Part shown: positions 10,935 to 20,859 of the stretch, piece by piece
How the letters are laid out: each line of letters opens with the position of its first letter
How positions within the stretch are numbered: position 1 is the stretch's first letter
Assembly (NCBI GenBank): GCA_030789695.1
Contig: CM061132.1
Coordinates: 33,380,418 to 33,444,417 of the forward strand
DNA from: Scilla litardierei
Taxonomy: Eukaryota; Streptophyta; Magnoliopsida; Asparagales; Asparagaceae
Length of the DNA: 64,000 bases
Reading direction: 5' to 3'
Made by a program: the position numbers and the translations under genes
Notes under the pieces: model-generated
The model's database searches: none
Told to the model about the DNA's origin: nothing
The model's input: only the letters and a program-made list of their open reading frames with translations

Positions 10935-12679
10935 TGAAAGGATCGTCTTACCCTTGCAATACTAACAACAACACACTAGAGGGGGTGAATAATGTAGTGG
11001 CACAAATTGCGTATTTAAAAATTAAACCTGTAAATGCAGAATTATAAATGCAAGAGAAATTTAAACACCACCAAAAAACCAAAAGCAAACAGAAGATAAT
11101 ACACTGGATCCCCAAACTTGGGTATGTCCAGCCACACCAAATGTTCACTATAATTCCCACAAAGAGAAGTGAATACAATCCCACAAAGAGATACCTCACA
11201 CAGAGGATTTTGTCCTACACAAGAACCTAACTAACACTATACAAGGGTCAAACTCCCATACAGGAAATTACTAACTCCCACACAGAGAATTAGGGTTAGT
11301 CCTACACTAGGACACCAAACTCCCACAAAGAGAGTAACTAACTCACACAAAGAGAGTACCTAATTCCCACAAAGAGAATTAGGGTTTCACGAAAACAAAT
11401 GAAACAAATAAACTCTTACCTATGCCTTGAGATGAACTTACTCATATAAGGATGAAGGCATGGAAGAGGATGACCAAGAGCTTGAGATTTAGCTTGAATG
11501 CACTTGGTTAATTTCCCTTGAGCTTGACTTTAATGCATGAGGAGGAATATGAGCTCTAAGAGGGAAATGAGAGAGTTTGAGAGGGGCTTAATGATTCTCA
11601 AAATGATCTTCAATAGTTTCCAGAAGTTCTAATAAACTCAGCCCTCTCATATATATAGGAACCCTATATGAACTCTCAAAACCCAAGGAAAAAAGCCAAA
11701 AACAAAAAGCTGTAACGGCCAGAATCTGGGTTGAGTCGTCAGCGACAGTCGAATGATGAACATCTGACAGTCGACTGACCAACGTCTAAATAATTCCCAA
11801 CGACTATAATCTAAGCCAGGACAGTCGACTGTAGAAGACTACACAAGCGTCTATAAATGAGCAGGCGCATATATATCCTTCAGCAGGCGACTGTCACTTG
11901 GGATGGAAACGGAGCTGGAAAATGCAAATTTCACACTAGCGCCTTCAGACGATAGATGACTATTTCAGGCGACTATAAATACATCATCAGTCGACTGACT
12001 TGCAAATTGGGATGAAGCCCAAAAAATGCAAGCTACGTACAGACAACTGTAGAATAATTCCCAAGCGCCTGTTGGAAGAAAAGAGACTGTAAATTGAATT
12101 TCAGTCGACTGATGCGAAAGCTCAAGTAGAAGACAATAAAAGTTTGACTTGAGCTGTGCATTCCAGTCAGCTGTAGAAGGCTAGGCAGGCACCTGGAATC
12201 ACCCAGTCACGTGTCATGCCTTCATCAGTCGACTGTATGAGAGCCAAAAACTCCAGTTTAAGTTTAAGGCAAGATGAACCTATTGGGATGATTTCTATAA
12301 TAATCCTAAAGCTCACTAAGATAGAAAATGTATATGCATGAATGCAATAGTCCATCTATCAAGGCATTATATTAAACCTAGACTCAAAAATATAAAAGCA
12401 ATAAATGAAATGTTACATGAATTACATTGCTTCCCTTAGAGTCTATGGCTTCAATCCTTGATGCCTTGATGCTCTTCCATCATCTCCAAGCTTTGGCACC
12501 CCTTGAGTCCAAGCTTTGACATTGCTCCTCTTGATGTCCATCCTTGCACCAAGTGTTTAGTCTACAAAAATGATATTCTTGAAATGTTAACTATGAGACT
12601 AAAACAAGAGAGTCATTAACAACAACAATGTTGTGATCATCATCAAAATAACATTGGTATAAAACACCAATACTCAACA
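10935..12679 (-). repeat. Element G 5' LTR (SIRE-like copia, 1.75 kb)
   Basis: In element sense it starts TGTTGAGTATTGGTGTTTTA and ends in a TTCA next to the primer site. Near the inner edge is the ACTAGAGGGGGTGAATAATG block shared with F, J and many plant SIRE/Angela-type LTRs. It contains five exact copies of the palindrome CAGTCGACTG (listed separately) and degenerate relatives. The region right of it is the 3' UTR of element H, so G probably inserted into H. Confidence 0.75.
11768..12235. repeat. CAGTCGACTG palindromes in the G LTR
   Basis: Exact 10-bp palindromes occur at 11768-11777, 11822-11831, 11988-11997, 12102-12111 and 12226-12235. Degenerate forms (e.g. cagtcgaatg, caggcgactgt) lie between them. 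Spacing is irregular (54-166 bp). Confidence 0.85.
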
Positions 12680-12839
12680 TGTGCATATTTCTGCTTATCT
12701 CTAACCAGGCTTGATACATGGAGAGTAACTCTTTCATAGTAATCAGGCACTCTGCAGGGGGAGTAAGTTATCTGCTTAAATTCTCATACTATATTTACAT
12801 TTTATATCACTTGTTGTCATCATCAAAAGAGAGAGTGTG
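12680..12839 (+). other. Element H 3' UTR and polypurine tract
   Basis: This is sequence of the type that precedes the 3' LTR in SIRE-like copia elements. A purine tract GCAGGGGGAGTAA lies at 12754-12766. The block TTGTCATCATCAAAAGAGAGAGTGTG ends at 12839 against the LTR (given here as its last elements: CATCATCAAAAGAGAGAG). No coding sequence remains. Confidence 0.6.
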
Positions 12840-14502
12840 TGTTGGGATATTGCGACACCCCTAGTGGAGTTTCGATGATGATCACAAATGATATGGTACT
12901 AACATTCTCAATCAAGCATGTAGAATGAAAATTATATTATGATCAAAGCTTGAAATGCAAAGAAAGCAAAGCCATGAAGGATGTGAAGTATCTCAGAGAA
13001 ATGAATTCAAAGTCATGGATAACGCATAAAGAAAGCTATGAAGATGGAGCACAAACTTAAAGACACAAATATATGAAAATAGAGCCATTCAAGAGTCAAT
13101 GAAATTGGGGCAAGAACTAAAGATTATAAGCTCATGAATAAGACTCAAAGGAAGTAAAAAAGGCTCAAGACAAAGTGGACAAGCCTCAAGATTCAAGACT
13201 ATGTCAAGTTGTGTAAGTTTTGACTTAGTTTGTAAAAGCTTTAGATTTGGAGCTACACACACTAGAATATAACAAAAATGATTTTAAATAGTATTAAAAG
13301 GTTTTAAAATAATATAAAAAAGTTTTGACAAAGTTTCAAATCATTTTTAAATAGAAAAACACACACATCACAAAATAGCAGACTATCCCCACCTTGATAG
13401 TCGACTATCTTGAAGTGGAAAATGAACTAGAATTCTCTGTCCTATAATAACAGACTATCTCCTTTGGATAGCTGACTATCAGCCACAAGATAGTCGATAT
13501 CTAGGTCAAACGGCTAAGTAATCTCAAAAACGTGATTTCTACGATGCTGTTTTCTGTAGCCGTTAGAAGAACATTTTAGGAATTCGTTTTGAATTATTTT
13601 GACCATATATATATATATACAGTAGAGAGTGTCGAATTATTAGATATGAATTTTTAACCAATTTTATATTATTTTGAAAAGAATTCTCAAGCTCTCTCTA
13701 AGATCTTAAAGCTCTCATTTTTTGCCAATGTTTTAAAAGATTTTGTGCTTATTCTTTCTAATCTTTTTGGTTAATTTTTTGGCCTTGAAAAAGTTGTTTT
13801 AATCTCTGTTCTTAAATTCTATTTCAAGAAATTTATTCAATTTTTTTTGATCTTTTGAACTTCACTTAAATCTAATTTTGAGATCAAAAGATTCGATCTT
13901 TCTTATAGCCACACAAAAGCACTTAAATCTACAATCTTTACCTATAGGATTAAGAGTGTAATTTTCATTCATCTACAACGGTTCGTAAGCCTCAAGGAAG
14001 GCATTTGGTAAATGGATCGGCAAGACTTGTATGAATTATAAAAGCCTCAAGTGAGATCCTCGAAAGAGGTATTTGTTTGTATTCCCTTTGTGAAAGGGGT
14101 GTGGTTTGAATTTATGGTTGTGGTGTAACTAGGTGAGTTAGGAAATTCCTAGCGAGTGAAGCTATGTGCTCGTATTACTTGTTGCTATAGTGGATTAAAT
14201 TTCGAGGGAGGTCATGGATTGAATGTACCCAGAGATGGGGAACCATGATAAATCTTTGTGTCTGCTTTGTGATTATTCACTTATTGCTTATTATATCTTA
14301 ATTTCTTGTGATCTAGTTTTTCGATGCACAACTTATCTTATTGTAAGTAATTTTCTTTGTGTTGATTAAGTACCAAGAGAGGTAAATCTTTTTTAGAGAC
14401 TTAGGCAATTGAGTAGAAGGGATTTTATCTTTGCAAAAAAAAATTTATTATTTATATATAACACTTATTCAATCCCCCTTCTAATGTTATCTACCATCCA
14501 CA
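12840..14502 (+). repeat. Element H 3' LTR (SIRE-like copia, 1.66 kb)
   Basis: Starts TGTTGGGATATTGCGACACC and ends ...TTATCTACCATCCACA, with the pyrimidine-rich TTCAATCCCCCTTCTAATG block close to the end, as in SIRE-type LTRs. A 14-bp perfect palindrome GATAGTCGACTATC lies at 13396-13409, with degenerate copies nearby (13450-13500). The A+T content is high. LINE sequence follows at once, so H either inserted into the LINE or marks its truncation point. Confidence 0.7.
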
Positions 14503-15201
14503 GGATCTGACACTTCTGTCGTCATACTTATTTGGGTAATGCATGGAGCAGCAGGGTTTACTTATTACTGCAGCTGTTTTCGACAGATCCTAGAAACCTA
14601 TTGTGATTGGCCAGGGGGTCCTACGATTACCCACTTACTATTTACAGTTGACCTTTTCTTGTTTGGTAGGGACATATTACATCAAACTCAGCAGGTTAAA
14701 GAGACATTATATATATTTTGTGCCTCATTTGGAGCGAAAGTTAGTTTGGAGAAATCTAGATCCTATGTATCTCCGGCTACAGGACGTTTTCTTTCCTTAC
14801 ATATTTATTCTTCGTTAGGCATCCAATCATTAGTAGATCTGGGTAAGTACTTGGGAGTGCCTCTAATTCATGGTAAAGTTTCGAAGAACACGTATAGAGA
14901 GGTGATGGAGAAGAGTAAACTCTCTGGATGCAAATCAAAGTTGTTAAGCTAGGTGGATGTGCTACTTTAATTAGTTCAGGCACGTTTGCAATTCCAACAT
15001 ATGCTATACTCACTACGCACTTCCCTTAGTATACTACTAAGGAGATTGACCAGTTGATTAGGTCATTTCTTTGGGATGTGATTGATGGGAAGAAGAAAAT
15101 TCATCTTGTTAATTGGGAAGATATGTGTAAACCAAAGAAGTTCGGAGGTCTTGGCATTTGGTCTAAGGAGTTGCACAATGATGTGCTTTTGCAGAGGTTA
15201 G
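14503..15201 (+). pseudogene. LINE (plant L1-type) reverse transcriptase, left fragment
   Basis: A decayed non-LTR reverse transcriptase. The open frame at 14539-14952 contains GGPTITHLLFTVDLFLFG, matching the catalytic box of plant LINEs, with the normal ADD turned into TVD, so it is catalytically dead. Next come SFGAKVSLEKS and YLGVPLIHGKVS, and in another frame KIHLVNWEDMCKPKKFGGLGIWS and LHNDVLLQRLV. These are the thumb and connection motifs in the right order. The 5' half of the LINE is missing. It stops at 15201 where element E is inserted and resumes at 55060. Confidence 0.85.
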
Positions 15202-16631
15202 TCTCACGCCCCTCTTTCCATCATACTTGGGAGCAAGGACACGAGCGGGTCCGCATGTGCTTAAAGCAAAGAAGAAGTACTTTTTTCTTCCTTCTTTGAC
15301 TTAAGCACAATAAGCGTCTGTGATTACGATATTTCAGGTCCTTACACACAAACTCAGAACAATTTAGATTATCATTATTACAAAGTCAATGTCCAGAATA
15401 CATGTACACAAATAAGGCCTAACATGGCCATTAGAAACATTTACATGAAAAGGAATTACACTTGAATGAGATGACAAATGTTAATTCTTTAGCGGTGTTG
15501 CGAAAGCACGCCGTTCCTCAGCAATGGATCTCATAGTCCAGGTACTCCTGGCCAACCTGCACAGTCTCAAGTATACTCCTCTATCTCAAACCTGGTGTAT
15601 ATTTCACAAGATAGAAGACAAGGAAATATACGTCAACAAGGGTCGCTCGACAAGATATGAAACATTAGGAGAATTGACCCTCGGCAAGGTTTTCAAAATA
15701 GTTTACATTGCAGTTAAAGAATTTATAAACAAAGAACAATTATAATTTCTAAGCAGTTCAAACACGGATTACATTAGCATGTCAGTTCTATTTCTAAGCA
15801 GTGAGAACAGATTTTATAATAGCATGGCAGTTCTATTTCTAAGCAGTAAGAACAGATTTTATAATAGCATGTGCATTATAGCATTTACGAGATTATTCAT
15901 GAGTGTGTGTAATTTAGTGACTAAGGTTCACGTCGTTAGGTGGATATCAAGTGAATCTACCTTCTCGTTCCCTAGAAGGTGACCGGTTTACTTCCGACTA
16001 ATACCCGCGAATCCAACCCCATCCACGTGTACTTTCTGGAACACGAGCCAGAATCAGCCAAACCGGCCCGCATGATTTATAATACTGGAACACGAGCCAG
16101 ATTAGCCAAACTGGCCCACAAGATAGCCAAATCTTGGCATGCAATATCTATGATTAGCCAAACCGGCCTGCAATATCTATGATTTTCAAGTAGTTCAAGC
16201 AATTCATATACGTCCCGCAGTGTTTTGCATTTCATATCGTTACAAGGCATTATCAGTTGACTTAATGGGATGTCCACACACACACTGGTTGTTATCTTGC
16301 AATACACAAAAAGGTAAAAAGATGGAGTTTGGTGTCACATTAAATGAAACGATATCTAAAACATGAAGAAAGTGCACACTTGCATTGGTTGCAGCGATTT
16401 TAGTGTTTGGACGATTGTAACGAGAGGCGCGATTATGTGCGTCATTAGATTCATAATATTAGGCTACACGAATTTAAATGATTAAAGTATTATAACTATA
16501 TACATATATAATAAACTGTTTTTATAAGCATACGGTTATATTTTATACTAACACAATTACAGTATACATTACTAACTTTATTATTAACTCTCATTTTAAT
16601 AAACATTATTCTAACATCTCATTTTAATAAC

Positions 16632-16636
<5 letters not shown>

Positions 16637-16702
<66 letters not shown>
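16637..16702. repeat. (TA)33 microsatellite
   Basis: Sixty-six bases of perfect TA dinucleotide in the left LTR of E. The matching place in the right LTR (around 22285-22297) has only a few TA units and carries the MITE insertion, so expansion came after E inserted. Confidence 0.97.
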
Positions 16703-16703
<1 letters not shown>

Positions 16704-16979
16704 CTAAAACTTATATGTATATAAATTATAACTAACGAACTGTTATAAATCTGTTATTATATACTAACTACTATATTACTAACTTCATTTATAACACTAA
16801 CAGTAATATGATATGAATTATTAACTATCATACCTATTAATATAACTTACTGACATTATAAACTAGCTAACATTATAAACTTACTGAGATTACAAACTAA
16901 CTAACATTATAAACTAAAGGTATAAAAACTAATATATAAACACTATATACTGCAACTGACGTGTTTCGTTTCCGCGTCT

Positions 16980-18150
16980 CCTTAAGGGCCTTGCAGGTTG
17001 AAGACGGAGGCTTGTGGTGACGGCGGGACACAGCAGCATCAGCATCGATTGGAGCTGTTGTGAGAGCGTTCGGTGACGTGGGCGACCTTCGTTGAGAGGC
17101 GGGATAGCTTGCTGCAGTTGCTTTGCAGGAAGAACGTCAGAGCTTGGAGTGGCGGGAGGGGGGTGTCGCTGTTGATGGGGGAGGTCGGGGTGGTGGCGAG
17201 TGGCGTGATATCGATGGTGTTGGCTGGCGGTAGTTAGTGGGGAGAAGGTGGTTGAAGGGGTTCCGCCGGATGGAGGATGTGGGGTTGTGGAGACGTCGGA
17301 GTCATGGGGTGCTAGAGTTGGGAGCTTGGTTGTTGCAGTGGGATGACGGAGGATGAAAGGAGGATGGCGACAGTGCTATCAGAGGTGGGTGTTGAAGGAG
17401 GCTGAGAAGGTTGTCGCGTGGAGTCGAAGGGGAGGTGTTGGCTGGTGATCGGAGGATGGGAACGGTGGTCGGAGGTTTGAAGAGAAAGAGAAGTCGGAGA
17501 GGGGTGTACGTAGGTTGTGGACGGCAGCTTAGGGAGCTTGGTCGCCGGAGAAAGGAGATGGTCGGAGGTGGTTGCTTTGTCGGGAGTTGTGGAGTGGAGT
17601 CGGAGTTCAGAGAGGTTGAAGGGGCGCTGTGGGGCGCTGTTCGACGGGGCTGAGGCTCTGTGTGTTTCTGCTTGTGGCAGAGCAGGGTGGCAACACGGTG
17701 GAGGGGAGGTTGCGTCAGAGTTGGTGTGTCTACGGTGGTGTTGTTGGGTGTTGGACGAAGGTGGAAGGAGTAGAGGCTGTGGTGCATCGGAGTTCAGAGG
17801 GGAGGTTGCATCAGAGGCTGGAGGATGGTGAGGGCATCAGGAGTGAGGCGTTGGGCTGTGTTTTGAAGAGGAGTGGGAGGAGGGGGTTTTATGAAGAAGA
17901 AGAAGGAGAAGAACGATCGGAACGTACGTGCGGGATTTGTGCATGAAATCGTGCTAAATGGGGAATGCAGGGGGGTTGGGGGGTTGTTACGAACGTGGGA
18001 TGTTGCTAACAGATAGAGATATATGGGGGGAAGCTGTTGAGAGTAACAACATGAAGGGTGACGTTGAGGGCTTGGGGTTATCCTCATGCAGAAGGGGATG
18101 AGGGCGAACGTAGGTTGCCGCATGCAATAAGGGATCACGGGTACGGGTAG
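16980..18150 (-). other. G+C-rich block inside the E LTR, with a Pro/Ser/Thr-rich open frame
   Basis: A G-rich block on the plus strand stands out sharply from the AT-rich rest of the LTR. In element sense the frame 17787-17302 is open for 161 codons (PPTISFLRRPSSL..., Pro/Ser/Thr-rich, no recognisable domain). The corresponding frame of the right LTR (54066-53800, then 23370-23161) is largely preserved but carries at least one stop (CGG to TGA). I do not recognise the protein. It may be low-complexity sequence or a captured host fragment. Confidence 0.4.
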
Positions 18151-18621
18151 CTAGGATATGATTAGTTTTAAAAATCAATTTAGTTAAAGAAAGTTTAGAT
18201 TTGAATTTGAAGAATTAATATTATAAAGATAATAATCAGATTATTTAAAAAGGTTTAGATTTAAAAAATTAGATCTGAAAAGATATCGATATAGTTAAAA
18301 ATCAAATATTTATGATTTCGCTCTTCATCTCGATGACATCCCAAAATTTTTATGGAAAATACCGGGACGATCGTGGCGTCGTGAGGATCGGGTCCCAATA
18401 ACTTGATTTGATGATATATTTCGTTGATAGAATATGATCCTCAACAACAAGATATGATAGGTTAAGATTTATTGAGAAAATCAATACAACTAAGATACTT
18501 AGAATTAGAAGGATTAGACTTGATTAGGATAATCGATTTACTTAAGATTAGATTAGATTTGAATTTGAAATCAATTTGGTTAAGATTTTAAAATTAATAC
18601 GATTTCGTCCCTGCAATCAAC

Positions 18622-19227
18622 TGTTGGATATGGAAGACGTTTGTACACCCTTGTGGGGGATGTACGAGGGAATACGGACCTCGAACGTCACGCACACGAA
18701 GTCATGTGCAAAGGGAATCTGTTCCCCTGCGGAGAGGATCTCTGGATGAGTGGGAAAGTCGCATTATATATGCATAAGTGCATGCGACATATGGCTAATA
18801 AAGGGGGAATATCTTAAGCTTATGTTGTACCATGCATATGGTACAACTTAAGCTTATAATGTGCCATGTATCATGGTACACCTTAATTAAGTTGTTCCAA
18901 AGGAACAACTTACCCTAAAATAACTACCTTGGTGGCTATAAATAAGACCCAAGGGTAAGCCATTTCTTACACCATTTGCATGAAATTCATGCATGCAACT
19001 TCATCATAGCGAAGCTCTGCAGAAATCCTTTCTCTTCCTCTATCCAAGTTCTTAATCTAAAGTAGAGATTTAGATTGTGGATTAGTAGCCTTACTCCGTT
19101 CGTGAGAAGACTCGATCTGTCGTGGCGAATCCGAAGGCGAAGTTCGTAGACTACCGTGCCGCGTACGCAAGCGTAAGTCTAAACTTCATATTATCGATCC
19201 TAACTCTGTTTTGGACAGGATCCTACA
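18622..19227 (+). mobile_element. Solo LTR L (606 bp), TSD TCAAC
   Basis: Absent from the matching position of the right E LTR (around 54870), which gives its exact borders. The ends TGTTGGAT...ATCCTACA are near-perfect inverted repeats. The 5-bp duplication TCAAC lies at 18617-18621 and 19228-19232. A TATA-like ctataaataa at 18936-18945 suggests plus orientation. Upstream of it is a run of inverted repeats, including arms GTTGTACCAT and ATGGTACAAC around a GCAT centre. The lineage is not determined, and there is no internal region. Confidence 0.88.
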
Positions 19228-19404
19228 TCAACATCAACCAAAATTATAAAGAAGATATCCACGTGACCGTGAAGTCGCGATGATCATGAATACAGGGACT
19301 GATCGCACGTGTTCAAGCTATGGAATATAAACTTATATAGTAGTTACTCCAATGAATACGATTTACGTACATATAGAAACTGGCAGTTACATCCTACCCA
19401 CCTT

Positions 19405-19659
19405 ATAAAAATTCCGTCCTTGAAATTTCTAAAGCTGGATAAGAATCAAGAAGCACATGATAAACGAGGCATGAAGTGATATCGCAACATCAAGAAAGCA
19501 AGAGACATATGGAGGAATGAAAACTTTAGAATTGAAAGGATCTATGATTGAAACACTTCAATGAAAGCAATACCTAGGATATGACAGTGCAAAGATAGAT
19601 GCATTTATGATATGAATCATTAAATGTGATGATAGGACAATTTCAGATATCATCATCAG
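19405..19659 (-). other. Element E 3' UTR
   Basis: AT-rich sequence between the gag remnant and the polypurine tract. No open frame, protease or pol motif is visible, so the internal region ends after gag. Confidence 0.6.
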
Positions 19660-20733
19660 TCACTTGCTCCTCGACCCTGACTTCCTCGGTGACCATAGAG
19701 AAAGTTTGATGCCGACTGTGTTCGGGCTTGGCCTGTTGGAGAACTTGACACTGAGGGGCCAAGGTGGTCCATATTGCATTGATCCTAACACTTCCATAGA
19801 TTGGGTCGCTGGATTGTTAGTGCGACAAGGGAAGTTCCTTACAATATGGTCAGGTGCTCCGCACACCAAGCACTGGTCCAACAGCACACGATAATCCTTC
19901 TTGACGTGCCCTAGTAGGTTACAATGGTGGCACACTATTATAGATCTGGAGTCGGCTGGAGTTACAGGCCTTTTGAAGTTGGTGGTTTGGGTTGGTCAGA
20001 GATCATTCCTTGGCGGCTCTTGTGGATGCTTGATTCTTCCAGCTTGAGGTCCCACTGTAAGTCTCGCCACCACTTCATGGCTCCGTGCAGCATCCAAAAC
20101 ATCCTAAAGGGTCGTGAGTTTCACCGAGGTCATCGAGGCTTGAATTTTGGGATTCAGGCCTTGGCAAAACTGAAATGCACAAACTTCTAGATCCTCGACA
20201 ATGTGGGGTCCAAAGCGGCTGAGCATAAAAAACTTGGCCGCATAGTCGTCAACAGTCCTATCTCCTTGGACCAGATTTCTGAAGTACTGCTGCAGTTCTC
20301 GTTTGGTTGTCTTGGGAAAATACTTGGTGTTGAACCGTTCCCGAAATATGCCCCAAGATATAGGCTTGACCAAGCGCCTTTCTTCCAGTTGCCACCAGTT
20401 CCTAGCATTATCAGTAAGTTGGAGCTTTGCGACATCGACCCATCCTACCTGAGGGATACGAGCAGCACTCAACTTGTCTTCAGTCCCTTGGGCCCATTCT
20501 TCAGCATCTAGATGCCCTTATTTTCCAGAGAAGCTCTTGGGTTGCAGCTCAAGGAATTACTTAACTCCAGGTTCAGCTCGAGGGGGTGGTGGTGCAATCT
20601 GAGCAGGTTGATGGCCCTGCTGTATCAGCTGTTGTTGGATCTCCAACATCCCCCTCATGACTCCAAGGAGTTCATTAATGTTGGCACCTTCGTTAGCTCC
20701 ACTCCCATTCCTAGTGTTGTTTCTCCCTGCCAT
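19660..20733 (-). pseudogene. Element E gag (Ty3/gypsy, Tekay-like), the only internal gene
   Basis: The frame starts at ATG 20733-20731 (MAGRNNTRNGSGANEGANIN, then Q-rich and PPPP). The retrotransposon gag domain follows at 20472-20104: KLQLTDNARNWWQLEERR, FRERFNTKYFPK, YFRNLVQGDRTVDDYAAKF, FQFCQGLNPKIQ. Two zinc knuckles are visible at about 19930-19830. The first (CHHCNLLGHVKKD) lacks its last Cys, and the second reads CLVCGAPDHIVRNFPC. Gag packages element RNA into particles. At least two in-frame stops near 20570-20540 and frame changes make it a pseudogene. No protease, RT or integrase exists between the LTRs, which matches the non-autonomous TR-GAG type. Confidence 0.85.
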
Positions 20734-20859
20734 ACTGCAAGAAAAACAAGGTAAACATTTGCACACAAGATTTATCTAGACATTCTGGCTAATAACGACA
20801 TCCATATTGTTTCGAGTTTTTTGCAGAATGCTCGACCTGCATGTGCCACCACTAAAACC
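20734..20859 (-). other. Element E 5' leader with degenerate primer site
   Basis: Next to the LTR the minus strand reads GGTTTTAGTGGTGGCACATG followed by CAGGTCGAGCATTCTGC. The position and flanks match the initiator tRNA-Met site of Tekay-type elements, but the core is mutated beyond clear pairing. Confidence 0.5.

Larger units (their letters stand above)
15202..19391 (-). repeat. Element E 3' LTR (Tekay-like, about 3.6 kb plus an inserted solo LTR)
   Basis: This is the left copy of a very long LTR. In element sense it starts TGTAACTGCCAG and ends ...GGGGCGTGAGA; the other copy ends GGGGCGTGACA, an ending common in Tekay-type chromoviruses. It aligns with 20860-23387 plus 53784-55054. A purine-rich polypurine tract lies just inside (19392-19404, complement of tcctacccacctt). 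Flanking GTTAG (15197-15201) matches GTAAG at 55055-55059 with one change. Net length is about 3,579 bp after removing solo LTR L and one target-site copy. Confidence 0.85.
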
